Assembly: GCF_003337485.1 (NCBI RefSeq)
Contig: NZ_QPJJ01000009.1
Location: 62,001-126,000, forward strand
DNA: 64,000 bases
DNA from: Saliterribacillus persicus
GTDB lineage: Bacteria; Bacillota; Bacilli; Bacillales; Amphibacillaceae
Direction: 5' to 3'
Position numbers and translations under genes: made by a program. The notes beneath the pieces are model-generated. The model made no database searches. It was given only the letters and a program-made list of their open reading frames with translations, and was not told where the DNA came from. Below are positions 41,459 through 50,657 of the stretch, piece after piece (position 1 is the stretch's first letter; each line of letters opens with the position of its first letter).

Positions 41459-41589
41459 GGGATACGAGATGTAAGTTTTCGAGTTTATTTAACATTACCT
41501 ATTAGCTTCCACATTCATTCAATAGCCATGGGATAATTGTGTTAATGGTAATATGTACTTTAAGCATTATGATCAATGTCGGGGAAGGA

Positions 41590-41690
41590 TGATCAGAGAA
41601 AGGCAAACCTATTGAAAAATAGGGACGCAAAGTTACAGATCTTCTATTGCTTTATAGCAATAATGATGGCTGTGCTGCCTGAAATACAGT
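41590..41690 (+). promoter_or_regulatory. Cyclic-di-GMP-I (GEMM-I) riboswitch
   Basis: It contains the family core GGCAAACC, a P2 stem CCTATT/AATAGG closed by a GAAA tetraloop, GGGACGCAAAG, and after a P3 hairpin (CTATTGC/GCAATA) the tetraloop-receptor side and GCTGCC. Order and spacing agree with the Vibrio cholerae Vc2 aptamer. Right after the aptamer CCTGAAATAC can pair with GTATTTTAGG (41693-41702), which takes in the first bases of the AGGAGG site. The left arm overlaps the aptamer 3' end. Ligand binding would then free the ribosome site, an ON switch acting on translation. The aptamer call is strong. The mechanism is inference. Confidence 0.92.
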
Positions 41691-41710
41691 TTGTATTTTA
41701 GGAGGTAAGA

Positions 41711-41878
41711 ATGATGACAGAAGTAAACCAAAAAGTAGATCGGGAATGGCTTTGTTTGTTGTTAGAGGCAAAAAAGAGAGGAATAAGTATTGATGATGTG
41801 AAGCTATTTTTATCGGAAAAAGCTGCATCTGGGAATAGAAAGGGTAAAATCATCCATACTTATTATAAAGAATTTTAG
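41711..41878 (+). CDS. SinI-family antirepressor
   Basis: A 55-residue protein. Residues 8-38 (VDREWLCLLLEAKKRGISI then DDVKLFLSEK) match the Sin dimerisation domain of B. subtilis SinI (DQEWVELMVEAKEANISPEEIRKYL), the part that pulls apart the SinR repressor dimer. It has no DNA-binding domain, so it should act as an antirepressor of a SinR-type biofilm/motility regulator encoded elsewhere. The start has AGGAGG 5 bases before the first of two ATGs (the second gives 54 residues). It has its own strong terminator and is the only gene on the riboswitch leader. Confidence 0.82.
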   Translation: MMTEVNQKVDREWLCLLLEAKKRGISIDDVKLFLSEKAASGNRKGKIIHTYYKEF

Positions 41879-41894
41879 GGTTAGGTTCATTTAT

Positions 41895-41936
41895 ATTCTC
41901 CATGCTTAAGATCTAATAAGCATGGAGAATTTTTTG
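41895..41936 (+). terminator. Terminator of the sinI-like gene
   Basis: ATTCTCCATGCTT pairs with AAGCATGGAGAAT, followed by TTTTTT. Confidence 0.92.
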
Positions 41937-42131
41937 TTGGAAAATTATTTGTAGTTCAAGTAATAGAGCCGTTTGAAGCAAAAAGTATATTGTTTTATAA
42001 AGCATAATACTTTTTAAATATCTTACAAAAGTTTTACTATTCGTTTCTAGTGGTATTAGTTAGGAGATATCGTTAGACTGACGAAAGTGTTTTTGATAAG
42101 ATAAAGATTGCAGTTACATGATTAATTATTA

Positions 42132-42149
42132 TTGTGATCGTTTTCACCT
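42132..42149. promoter_or_regulatory. Rex-like operator upstream of ndh
   Basis: TTGTGATCGTTTTCACCT matches 11 of the 14 fixed positions of the Rex consensus TTGTGAAnnnnTTCACAA. B. subtilis ndh is repressed by Rex at low NAD+/NADH, so the position about 45 bases before this NADH dehydrogenase gene is meaningful. Confidence 0.5.
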
Positions 42150-42192
42150 TATTCAATTTAAATAACGATACTTAGAGAGAGGAAGGATTATA

Positions 42193-43404
42193 TTGAGCGA
42201 AAATAAACCAAGAATAGTTGTCTTAGGAGCGGGATACGCTGGAATGATGACTACAAAACGATTAACTCAACAATTTACAGAAGATGAGGTTGAGATAGTC
42301 TTAGTAAATAAACATAACTATCATTATCAAACAACCTGGTTACATGAAGTAGCAGCAGGAACAATTAATCCTAATCAATCACGAATTATGATAAAAGACG
42401 TAATCAATAATAAGCGTGTAGAATTTATTCAAGATGCTGTAGTAGAAATTAAAAAGGATAGTAAAAAGGTTGTTTTAGAAAACCAAGAGATTGATTATGA
42501 TTACCTAGTAATTGGGTTAGGATTTGAGAAAGCAACATTTGGTATACCAGGAATGGAAGAGTATGCATTCTCGATTCAAGATGTGGAAAAAAGCCGATTG
42601 ATAAGAGAGCATATCGAATATCAATTTGCTAGTTACAAAAATGACCCTACACAAGATCATCTATTAACCTTCATTGTAGGTGGAGCAGGATTCACTGGAA
42701 TTGAATTTGTTGGGGAATTAGCTGAGAAGCTACCTGAGTTATGTAAAAAACATGATGTTGATAAAAACAAAGTAAAGATCATTAATATTGAAATGGCACC
42801 AACTATTCTTCCTGGTTTTGATGATGACTTGCTTGATTATGCTAAAAAATCCCTTGAATTCAGAAACGTTGAATTTAAAACAGGTACTGTGATAAAAGAA
42901 GTGAAGCCTGATGGTGTTTTAATTGGGGAAGAAAAAGATGAAATTAAAGCAGCTACTGTTGTTTGGACTGGTGGCGTACAGGCTAATCGTATTGTTGGAA
43001 ATTCAGGCTTTGAACTAACAAAAGGCAAAGTGAATGTGGATCCTACATTGAGAGCACCTGGTCATGATGAAGTATTTATTCTAGGTGATTGTGCTTGGGT
43101 AATGAATCAAGAAACAGGAAGACCATACCCTCCAACTGCACAAATTGCGATTCAAGAAGCGGATACTTGTGCACATAACATTGCTGCATCTATTAATGGT
43201 GGCGAGCTTGAAGAATTCCACTTTGATAATAAAGGAACAGTTGCTTCATTAGGTGGAAAACATGCCATGGGTACGATTTTTGATGGACACAAATTATATG
43301 GTGTACAAGCAAAAGCGATGAAAAATATTATTGATGACCGTTATCTATTTATGTTAGGTGGTCCACTATTAGTACTTAAAAAAGGTAAGTTCCGTCCATT
43401 TTAA
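42193..43404 (+). CDS. ndh: Type II NADH dehydrogenase
   Basis: Single-subunit NADH:menaquinone oxidoreductase on the inner face of the membrane, 403 residues. FAD site GAGYAGMMTTKRL at the N-terminus, NADH site VGGAGFTGIEFVGEL near 160, and FILGDCAWV near 298 with PPTAQIAIQEA after it. A C-terminal amphipathic end (MLGGPLLVLKKGKF) would attach to the membrane. TTG start after GAGGAAGGA. A tiny membrane peptide gene follows 41 bases later. Confidence 0.93.
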   Translation: MSENKPRIVVLGAGYAGMMTTKRLTQQFTEDEVEIVLVNKHNYHYQTTWLHEVAAGTINPNQSRIMIKDVINNKRVEFIQDAVVEIKKDSKKVVLENQEIDYDYLVIGLGFEKATFGIPGMEEYAFSIQDVEKSRLIREHIEYQFASYKNDPTQDHLLTFIVGGAGFTGIEFVGELAEKLPELCKKHDVDKNKVKIINIEMAPTILPGFDDDLLDYAKKSLEFRNVEFKTGTVIKEVKPDGVLIGEEKDEIKAATVVWTGGVQANRIVGNSGFELTKGKVNVDPTLRAPGHDEVFILGDCAWVMNQETGRPYPPTAQIAIQEADTCAHNIAASINGGELEEFHFDNKGTVASLGGKHAMGTIFDGHKLYGVQAKAMKNIIDDRYLFMLGGPLLVLKKGKFRPF

Positions 43405-43445
43405 AGTATTAAAAATATTGCTTCCAAAAAAGGGAGGGGTAAAAA

Positions 43446-43544
43446 ATGAAAAACACATTACTCTTTACATTAGTAACAATTGTTTCCACTATTGCTTACG
43501 TGGTTGTTTCTCGTAGTATTGAAGAAACTCGTGACTTTAGATAA
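43446..43544 (+). CDS. Small membrane peptide downstream of ndh
   Basis: A 32-residue ORF with one membrane segment (LLFTLVTIVSTIAYVVV) and a charged tail (SRSIEETRDFR). A very good site, GGGAGGGG, lies 7 bases before the ATG, and a terminator follows directly, so it reads as the last gene of the ndh transcript. I do not recognise a family. A role as partner or anchor of the NADH dehydrogenase is a guess from position. Confidence 0.7.
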   Translation: MKNTLLFTLVTIVSTIAYVVVSRSIEETRDFR

Positions 43545-43553
43545 AACAGATTT

Positions 43554-43590
43554 AATCTGCTCATAATAGACTATGGGCGGATTATTTTTT
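43554..43590 (+). terminator. Terminator of the ndh transcript
   Basis: AATCTGCTCATA pairs with CTATGGGCGGATT (wobbles), followed by a T-run. Confidence 0.85.
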
Positions 43591-43704
43591 TCTGAGTTTT
43601 TATGGTATAAAGACATAATGAACATATATTAATCCATTTATATGACAGATTATAAAAAAGCAGGATATAATGCCTTAAAAGATACAAAAGATTGGAGATA
43701 AGAT

Positions 43705-44352
43705 ATGTTTACATTAAAAAATGTATCCTACAAAAATATATTAAGCATAGATAATATTGAAATTAAGGGTCAAGCGATTACTACTTTATTCGGAGAAAGT
43801 GGGAGTGGAAAGTCCACATTTTTAAAATTATTAAATCGAATTCATACAAATGAAAGTGGAGAAATTACATATAAAAATCAAAAGATTTCTACTTTGGATC
43901 CTATACAACTGAGAAGAGAAGTTATTATGCTTCCTCAAGAACCAACAATTTTTAAGGGGACAGTTAGAGATAATTTGCAAATAGGACTTGAATTTTCCGA
44001 AAAAGAAAAGAAAGAAGATCAAGAATTAATGAAGTTGTTAGAATCATTAAAGGTTAAAAAGCAATTAGATGACGATGGAAAAGAATTATCGGGTGGCGAA
44101 AAGCAGCGAGTTGCTCTTGGTAGAATTATGTTATTAGATGCTCCTGTATACTTAGTAGATGAACCTACTTCTGCATTAGATGAATCAACAGAAACCACTA
44201 TTATGGATTTATTTATAAATTTTATAAAAGATAATGATAAAACAGCAGTAATGGTGACACATTCTAAAGAAGTAGCCCAGAAATATTCTGATGAAGTGAT
44301 CTATATGAAGAATTTGATGGTAGGGGGTGCGACGCATGGACGGAATGATTGA
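43705..44352 (+). CDS. fetA: ABC transporter ATP-binding protein (FetA-like)
   Basis: A 215-residue ABC ATPase: Walker A GESGSGKST near 30, Q-loop LPQEP, signature LSGGEKQR near 130, Walker B VYLVDEPTSAL, switch His in VTHSKE. Its partner permease overlaps its 3' end by 17 bases and is of the FetB (UPF0014) family. FetAB exports iron in E. coli. The substrate here is inferred from the permease family only. Confidence 0.88.
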   Translation: MFTLKNVSYKNILSIDNIEIKGQAITTLFGESGSGKSTFLKLLNRIHTNESGEITYKNQKISTLDPIQLRREVIMLPQEPTIFKGTVRDNLQIGLEFSEKEKKEDQELMKLLESLKVKKQLDDDGKELSGGEKQRVALGRIMLLDAPVYLVDEPTSALDESTETTIMDLFINFIKDNDKTAVMVTHSKEVAQKYSDEVIYMKNLMVGGATHGRND

Positions 44353-45115
44353 TATCACCCTCTTACAATTACTATCTGCCTATATTTTTATCTTAATTTT
44401 ATTAGCAATCGTTCGCTTGCGAAAAATTCCTCGTGAAAAAGAAATAATTATAGCTACACTAAGGATGACTATTCAGCTTGTATTAGTGGGTTATCTACTA
44501 ACATTTATTTTTGAAAATGAACATGTATTGTATTCAATAATAGTACTAGTAATTATGCAGGTTTTTGCAGTATTTAATATTTATAAACGAAGCAAAATTG
44601 AGATGGACAAACAATTAAAGAAAATTATTGCAGTATCTATGGTGACAGGTACGTTATTTACGCTTTTTTACTTTGATTTTGTTGTCGTGCATTTTTCACC
44701 GTGGTATGACCCGAGATATTTCATACCAATTGCCGGTATGATTATAGGAAACTCAATGACGGGAGTAACATTAGGTGTAAGTGCCCTAATAGAAGGCTTC
44801 TCCTCAAGAAGAAAAGAGGTAGAGTCAGCTCTAATGCTCGGAGCTACACCAAACCGAGCTGCTCGTTCCATTGTTAATCACTCGTTTGATTCAGCAATTT
44901 TACCAACCATAAATAATATGGTAGGAATGGGTATTGTGTTTTTACCTGGAATGATGACCGGGGTCATCCTTTCTGGTGCCAGCCCTTTAGATGCGATAAA
45001 ATATCAAATCGCTATAATGTTAGGGATCACTGGAAGTGTTGCACTCACAGTTATTTTGTTTTTATATTTTGGGTATCAAACATTTTTCAATAAAGAAGCA
45101 CAATTAAAAGGCTAA
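44336..45115 (+). CDS. fetB: FetB/UPF0014 family ABC permease
   Basis: A 259-residue membrane protein with about seven segments and the family block YFIPIAGMIIGNSMTG near 135, followed by RRKEVESALMLGATP and PGMMTGVILSGASP. Together with the upstream ATPase it forms a putative metal (iron) exporter. I start at the ATG after AGGGGGT. A longer in-frame start 9 bases upstream lies on that site. Confidence 0.88.
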   Translation: MDGMIDITLLQLLSAYIFILILLAIVRLRKIPREKEIIIATLRMTIQLVLVGYLLTFIFENEHVLYSIIVLVIMQVFAVFNIYKRSKIEMDKQLKKIIAVSMVTGTLFTLFYFDFVVVHFSPWYDPRYFIPIAGMIIGNSMTGVTLGVSALIEGFSSRRKEVESALMLGATPNRAARSIVNHSFDSAILPTINNMVGMGIVFLPGMMTGVILSGASPLDAIKYQIAIMLGITGSVALTVILFLYFGYQTFFNKEAQLKG

Positions 45116-45141
45116 ACTCATCTACTTATCAAAGATTGAAC

Positions 45142-45171
45142 TTGACTTTAACTGCTGTTTTTAGATAAAAT
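45142..45171 (+). promoter_or_regulatory. Sigma-A promoter of valS
   Basis: TTGACT and TAAAAT with an 18-base spacer. The T-box leader starts just downstream. Confidence 0.7.
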
Positions 45172-45177
45172 AAGCAC

Positions 45178-45450
45178 AAGAAAATAACGATTATATGTAA
45201 AATGCGAAGAAGAGGAAGAGTATTTCTATTGTTCCTAAAAAGAGAAGGAGATGCAAGGCTGAAACATCTCCTAGGTTTAACGTAGAAAGAAGGTAGCCTT
45301 GGATGCAGCTTTTTTGAAGTAATAGTAGAAAAAGCCGGTGTGAAGCCGTTACTTTAGTAAGCGTATAAGTAGAAATACTTATAAATAAAGGTGGTACCGC
45401 GGAAGCATGTCCTTCTCGTCCTTTTCATAAGGATGAGGGGGATTTTTTTA
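45178..45450 (+). promoter_or_regulatory. T-box leader (tRNA-Val-sensing)
   Basis: The T-box AAGGTGGTACCGCGG is at 45388-45402. Its TGGT would pair with the ACCA end of uncharged tRNA, fitting an A discriminator as in tRNA-Val. A terminator (TCCTTCTCGTCCTT against AAGGATGAGGGGGA, then seven T; 45411-45450) follows, so uncharged tRNA-Val should allow read-through into valS. A long stem I region lies upstream. A GTA at 45282-45284 is one candidate specifier, but I could not fix the specifier loop with confidence. Confidence 0.92.
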
Positions 45451-45538
45451 ATTCAATAAAATAGTAAGTGGTTTAATTCTTAATGTTAGTGATTTTAAAA
45501 GAAGCTTTATATGATAGATTTAACAAGGAGGAAACAAA

Positions 45539-48190
45539 ATGACAGAGCAAAATGAAATAAACTTACCACCTAAGTATGATCCAACTAGTGTTGAAAAAGA
45601 TCGGTACCAATTTTGGGTTGACAATAAATTTTTTGAAGCTAGTGGGAAAGGAGATAAGGAACCATATTCAATTGTGATTCCACCTCCAAACGTTACAGGT
45701 AAGCTTCATATTGGGCATGCATGGGATACAACACTTCAAGATATATTGACAAGAATGAAACGGATGCAAGGATATGATGTTCTTTATTTACCTGGTATGG
45801 ATCATGCCGGTATAGCTACACAAGCTAAAGTAGAAGCTAAATTAAAAGAACAGGGCAAAAACAGGTATGATCTTGGACGCGAAAAGTTTTTAGAACAGGC
45901 TTGGGATTGGAAAGAAGAATATGCAAGCTTTATTAGAGAGCAATGGTCTAAATTAGGATTAGGGCTTGATTATTCTAGAGAACGTTTCACTCTAGATAGC
46001 GGGTTATCAGAAGCTGTAAAAGAGGTTTTTGTTAAGCTTTATGAAAAAGGACTCATTTATCGCGGGGAATATATCATTAACTGGGATCCTGCTACAAAAA
46101 CGGCATTATCAGACATAGAGGTTATTCATGAAGAGGTACAAGGTCACTTCTACCATATGCGTTACCCTCTAAAGGATGAAGAGGCTTATATTGAGGTTGC
46201 GACAACTCGTCCAGAAACTATGCTAGGAGATACTGCTGTTGCTGTTCACCCTAAAGACGATAGATATAAGCATTTGATTGGTAAAAAAGTAGTATTACCG
46301 ATTGTGAATAGAGAAATTGAAATTGTAGCAGATGACTATGTGGATATGGAATTTGGTTCAGGTGCTGTGAAAATAACCCCTGCTCATGATCCAAATGACT
46401 TTGAAATTGGTAATCGTCACAATCTTGAAAGAGTTCTAGTAATGAATGAAGATGGTACGATGAACGAAAAAGCTGGAAAATATCAAGGTATGGACCGATT
46501 TGACTGCAGAAAGCAAATAGTGAAAGATTTACAGGATCAAGAAGTTTTGTTCAAAATTGAAGAGCATATGCATTCAGTTGGGCACTCAGAAAGAAGTGGA
46601 GCTGTAGTTGAACCATACCTATCAACACAATGGTTTGTTCATATGCAACCATTAGCTGATCAAGCTGTTGATTTGCAAAGCCAATCAGAAGATGAAAAAG
46701 TTAATTTTGTACCGAAAAGATTTGAAGGTACTTATCTAAGATGGATGGAAAACATTAGAGATTGGTGTATCTCCAGACAATTATGGTGGGGTCATAGAAT
46801 CCCTGCATGGTATCACAAAGAAACTGGAGAAATATACGTTGGTAAAACTGCACCAAAAGATATAGAAAATTGGAAGCAAGATGAAGATGTTTTAGATACT
46901 TGGTTTTCATCTGCTTTATGGCCATTTTCAACCTTAAATTGGCCAGATACGGAAAATGATGATTATAAGCATTTCTTCCCTACAAGTACACTTGTTACAG
47001 GTTATGATATTATCTTTTTCTGGGTTGCTAGAATGATCTTCCAATCCTTAGAGTTTAATGATGAAAAACCTTTTGAAGATGTTTTGATTCATGGACTTGT
47101 TAGAGATGCTGAAGGCAGAAAGATGAGTAAATCACTCGGTAATGGTGTAGATCCAATGGAGGTAATTGAAAAATACGGTGCAGATGCTTTACGCTATTTC
47201 CTTGCAACGGGTTCAACTCCTGGTCAGGACTTACGCTTCCAATGGGAAAAGGTTGAGTCAACATGGAATTTTATCAATAAAATTTGGAATGCCTCTCGCT
47301 TTGTGCTAATGAATTTAGAAGGAATGAAAATAGAGGATATCGATTTATCAGGTGAAAAATCAGTAGCAGATAAATGGATTTTAACCCGTTTAAATGAAAC
47401 GATAGAGCAAGTAAATAAGAACAGTGATCGTTATGATTTTGGTGAAGCAGGCCGCCATCTATATAATTTTATTTGGGATGATTTTTGTGATTGGTATATT
47501 GAAATGGCCAAGCTTCCGCTCTACGGGGAAGATGAACAAGCAAAATTAACAACAAGATCGATTCTTGTTCATGTATTGGATAATATAATGCGTATGCTTC
47601 ATCCGTTTATGCCATTTGTTACAGAAGAAATCTGGCAGTCACTTCCACATGAAGGAGAATCAATTGTAAGAGCAGCTTGGCCGAAAGTAAATGAAGATTA
47701 TTCAGATAATAAAGCGGCAGAAGAAATGCAACAGTTAGTTTCTATTATCCGTTCAGTGAGAAATATTCGTGCGGAAGTTGATACACCAATGTCAAAGCAG
47801 GTAGTATTATATCTTAAAGCGAATGACAATCAGATTAAAAGTGAATTAGAGGCAAATAGACTTTATTTAGAACGATTCTGCAATACAAGTGAACTTACAA
47901 TTTCTACTGAAATTAACGCCCCTGAAAAAGCAATGTCTTCAGTAGTGACGGGTGCAGAATTATATTTGCCAATTGAAGGTTTAATTGATATTGATAAGGA
48001 GATTGCTCGTCTTAATGCTGAATTTGATAAATTAACGAAAGAAGTAGAGCGCGTGCAGAAGAAGTTAGGAAATGAAGGTTTTGTAAAAAAAGCACCTGAA
48101 AAAGTGGTAGAGGAAGAAAAACAAAAAGAGCGTGATTATATAGAAAAACGTGAAAAAGTTGAAGAAAGAATTAAAGAATTAAAAGGATAA
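45539..48190 (+). CDS. valS: Valine--tRNA ligase
   Basis: Class I aminoacyl-tRNA synthetase, 883 residues. HIGH motif as [18 protein letters not shown] near 55, editing domain ([17 protein letters not shown]), KMSKS motif [14 protein letters not shown] near 525, and a C-terminal coiled coil ([15 protein letters not shown]-like helix) that contacts tRNA. AAGGAGG precedes the ATG. Controlled by the T-box upstream. Confidence 0.97.
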   Translation: MTEQNEINLPPKYDPTSVEKDRYQFWVDNKFFEASGKGDKEPYSIVIPPPNVTGKLHIGHAWDTTLQDILTRMKRMQGYDVLYLPGMDHAGIATQAKVEAKLKEQGKNRYDLGREKFLEQAWDWKEEYASFIREQWSKLGLGLDYSRERFTLDSGLSEAVKEVFVKLYEKGLIYRGEYIINWDPATKTALSDIEVIHEEVQGHFYHMRYPLKDEEAYIEVATTRPETMLGDTAVAVHPKDDRYKHLIGKKVVLPIVNREIEIVADDYVDMEFGSGAVKITPAHDPNDFEIGNRHNLERVLVMNEDGTMNEKAGKYQGMDRFDCRKQIVKDLQDQEVLFKIEEHMHSVGHSERSGAVVEPYLSTQWFVHMQPLADQAVDLQSQSEDEKVNFVPKRFEGTYLRWMENIRDWCISRQLWWGHRIPAWYHKETGEIYVGKTAPKDIENWKQDEDVLDTWFSSALWPFSTLNWPDTENDDYKHFFPTSTLVTGYDIIFFWVARMIFQSLEFNDEKPFEDVLIHGLVRDAEGRKMSKSLGNGVDPMEVIEKYGADALRYFLATGSTPGQDLRFQWEKVESTWNFINKIWNASRFVLMNLEGMKIEDIDLSGEKSVADKWILTRLNETIEQVNKNSDRYDFGEAGRHLYNFIWDDFCDWYIEMAKLPLYGEDEQAKLTTRSILVHVLDNIMRMLHPFMPFVTEEIWQSLPHEGESIVRAAWPKVNEDYSDNKAAEEMQQLVSIIRSVRNIRAEVDTPMSKQVVLYLKANDNQIKSELEANRLYLERFCNTSELTISTEINAPEKAMSSVVTGAELYLPIEGLIDIDKEIARLNAEFDKLTKEVERVQKKLGNEGFVKKAPEKVVEEEKQKERDYIEKREKVEERIKELKG

Positions 48191-48195
48191 AAGAA

Positions 48196-48224
48196 AGCCC
48201 CAAATTAATTTTTGGGGTTTTTTT
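48196..48224. terminator. Terminator after valS
   Basis: AGCCCCAAA pairs with TTTGGGGTT, with T-rich sequence on the right. It lies between convergent genes and overlaps the stop of the minus-strand gene. Confidence 0.8.
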
Positions 48225-49107
48225 CTATATCGTTAACGATAAAACTGATTAGATGTTCTGCAACATTTTCACCAGTACAATCATAAATGTTTTTAATGTG
48301 TGCATTCGTATTTACTTCACAAACGATAGGTTCACCTTTCTCATTTGTTAATAAATCAATTCCTGCAAAGCTTGCACCTACTGCTTTTGTCGCACGAATA
48401 GACAGTTCTATTTCTTTTTCACTAGGTACGTGCGCCGTAACAGTGCTTCCTAGTTCGACGTTAGCTCTGAAATCTTTTTCAGAAATTCTTTCTATAGCGC
48501 CGATAACTTTATCTCCTACTACATAGATTCGACGATCTTTTCCGATATTTTCTGAAATATATTCTTGAAATAGAAGTGGAATATGAACTAATTCTTCTAT
48601 TTTCTTCTTAAGCTCCTTTTCGTCTTGAATTAGATATACTTGATCACCATAGGAACCATAAGCCTCTTTAATAATTAAAGGATAGTTTAAAATAGACCCT
48701 ATTCTAATGAACGATTTCCACTCGATATTCTGAGGTTTGAAAAAAGTTTTAGGAGCGATAATTGTTTTGGGAATAGCAATATTTTGTTCACTTAGACGCT
48801 GATACATCGTTATTTTGTTATCACATACATCAATTGCTTCGGGACTATTAAAAACACGAACTCCAATTGATTGAAACTGTTTAGCTAGTGCAATGTCTTT
48901 ATCTAAAAATACGACAAAGTCTGGTAACTCAGAGAAATATGAATGTAGCACTACAGGACCATCTAGATCCATCACACTATAGCAATCATTGTTTTTAACT
49001 AGTTCTATATCGATCTTGTGAGTTTGCGCAGCAAATTTTATCCACTGGCCAAATTCGATAAATTTTTTACTGTTTAAATGGCCATTATAAATAACCCATC
49101 CCAACAT
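48205..49107 (-). CDS. RimK-like ATP-grasp ligase
   Basis: A 300-residue ATP-grasp enzyme of the RimK/LysX type. The pre-ATP-grasp domain is followed by IIKEAYGSYGDQVYLI (nucleotide-binding Lys and loop, near 150), LLFQEYISENIGKDRRIYVVGDKVIGA, and the metal-binding end GIDLLTNEKGEPIVCEVNTNAHI. Such enzymes join an amino acid, often glutamate, to a peptide or protein. The substrate cannot be told from sequence. Convergent with valS and divergent from folC. Confidence 0.8.
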   Translation of the reverse strand: MLGWVIYNGHLNSKKFIEFGQWIKFAAQTHKIDIELVKNNDCYSVMDLDGPVVLHSYFSELPDFVVFLDKDIALAKQFQSIGVRVFNSPEAIDVCDNKITMYQRLSEQNIAIPKTIIAPKTFFKPQNIEWKSFIRIGSILNYPLIIKEAYGSYGDQVYLIQDEKELKKKIEELVHIPLLFQEYISENIGKDRRIYVVGDKVIGAIERISEKDFRANVELGSTVTAHVPSEKEIELSIRATKAVGASFAGIDLLTNEKGEPIVCEVNTNAHIKNIYDCTGENVAEHLISFIVNDIEKNPKN

Positions 49108-49199
49108 AAAGAAATCTTCCTTTCTTATCTATTAACTTAATTGCATGATATACTAATTATGACTTTTACTGTATATATTTTGAAAGAAGGTGTAGAAAT

Positions 49200-50456
49200 T
49201 TGTTCCAGTATGTCCATGAAATTGATCATTTTTTAGATAGTCGAGCAAATCTTGGTATAAAGCCTGGCTTAGATAGGATGTATTTCCTATTAGAAGCACA
49301 AAAGCATCCTGAAAACCGGTTAAAAGCAATTCATATTGCCGGTACGAATGGGAAAGGATCAACGCTTACCTATATCGAATCTGTCTTATCCACTTCTCAT
49401 TATAAGGTAGGTACCTTTACATCACCAAGTATGTCTACTCGAAACGATATGATTAAAATAAATGGCACTCCACTTTTCGATAAAGATTTTCTGAAATATT
49501 TTAATCAGTTAAGTGAATCTATTGAACAGTTAGACAAAGTTGGAGATAGTCCAAGTTCATTCGAAATAATTGTTGCCATTGCGATTGGTTATTTGGCAGA
49601 TCATGCAGATATAACAATACTAGAAGCTGGGATGGGTGGAAGAGAAGATGCAACGAATTGCATTACTCCTATTTTATCCGTTATTACTACGATAGGTTTT
49701 GATCATACTTCTTTTCTTGGAGATACTCTCGAGAAAATAGCTAGCCATAAGGCAGGGATAATTAAAGAAAATATCCCAGTTGTAATCGGAAAAGTGCCCA
49801 AAGAAGCAATCGATGTGATTAGAAGCGAGGCAGAAAAGAAGAATGCTCCAGTAACTGAGTTTGGAAAAGATTTCAGCATGGAAGCTAAACTAGAGACTGG
49901 TAGATTTACTTTTCGTTCTGATCATCATGTTCTAAATCTTCAAACAAAAATGAATGGACAACATCAATTGGAGAATGCTTCTTTAGCCGTTATGGCTGTA
50001 TTAAAACTGAATTTAAATATAGCTTCAACTGACATTATAAAAGGAATTCAATCCGCGCAGTTACTTGGTAGATTTGAAAAAATCCATGAGGATCCTGAAA
50101 TTATAATAGATGCTGCTCACAATACCGAGGGTGTAATAGCATTTTTAGAAACGGTAAAAAAGTTTTACCCTAATCGTAAAAAACAAGTCATATTTGCGGT
50201 TTATAAAGATAAACCAATTTCACAAATGTTAGAAAAAATAGAGAGTGTTTTTCAAGAGATAGCATTTACTACTTTTGACCATCCAAGAGCTTGTAATGCA
50301 GAAAGACTGTATGAAATGTCGAAATTAGAAAGGAAAAGTTTTAATAAAAATTGGGAGAAATTAATTGATGATATGGTAAGTGATGGAGAAGCACCTCTTA
50401 CCTTTATCGTGGGTTCGCTAGAATTCGTAGCGCTTGTAAGAAGAAAACTCGTTTAG
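49200..50456 (+). CDS. folC: Folylpolyglutamate synthase / dihydrofolate synthase
   Basis: Adds glutamates to folates, 418 residues. P-loop IAGTNGKGST near 45, LEAGMGGREDATN near 140, and a C-terminal domain with AHNTEGVIAFLETV. The TTG start gives MFQYVHEIDHFLDSR and has AAGGTG about 8 bases upstream. It follows valS as in B. subtilis. Confidence 0.94.
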   Translation: MFQYVHEIDHFLDSRANLGIKPGLDRMYFLLEAQKHPENRLKAIHIAGTNGKGSTLTYIESVLSTSHYKVGTFTSPSMSTRNDMIKINGTPLFDKDFLKYFNQLSESIEQLDKVGDSPSSFEIIVAIAIGYLADHADITILEAGMGGREDATNCITPILSVITTIGFDHTSFLGDTLEKIASHKAGIIKENIPVVIGKVPKEAIDVIRSEAEKKNAPVTEFGKDFSMEAKLETGRFTFRSDHHVLNLQTKMNGQHQLENASLAVMAVLKLNLNIASTDIIKGIQSAQLLGRFEKIHEDPEIIIDAAHNTEGVIAFLETVKKFYPNRKKQVIFAVYKDKPISQMLEKIESVFQEIAFTTFDHPRACNAERLYEMSKLERKSFNKNWEKLIDDMVSDGEAPLTFIVGSLEFVALVRRKLV

Positions 50457-50657
50457 TTTAAGTTTATAAGATTTCTTAAAACCCTTTAATGAAGGAAAGT
50501 TTATTGTCAATAATTGTCGTAAAACCTTTATCTTTTCATGGCTTTTGTCTAATATTCAATTTACATAAGGATGAAACAAATTTATACTTATAGTACACAC
50601 GCAATACGTAAATGGACCTGTTTTCGTTAAATAAGTAGGAAAGAATGGTGATAGCGA

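Larger units (their letters stand above)
41296..41710 (+). other. Long 5' leader region of the sinI-like gene
   Basis: This 415-base gap holds an extended -10 promoter-like element, a Spo0A-box-like inverted repeat and a cyclic-di-GMP-I riboswitch (separate entries). A second structured RNA is possible around 41414-41490, where ATAAAC/GTTTAT and TCCCT/AGGGA could pair as nested stems. I could not match that part to a known riboswitch class. Confidence 0.6.

Noticed and set aside
41400-41500. Purine, PreQ1, TPP, SAM, FMN or cyclic-di-AMP riboswitch
   Set aside because: None of the conserved sequences of these classes is present, so I left it as an unassigned structure.
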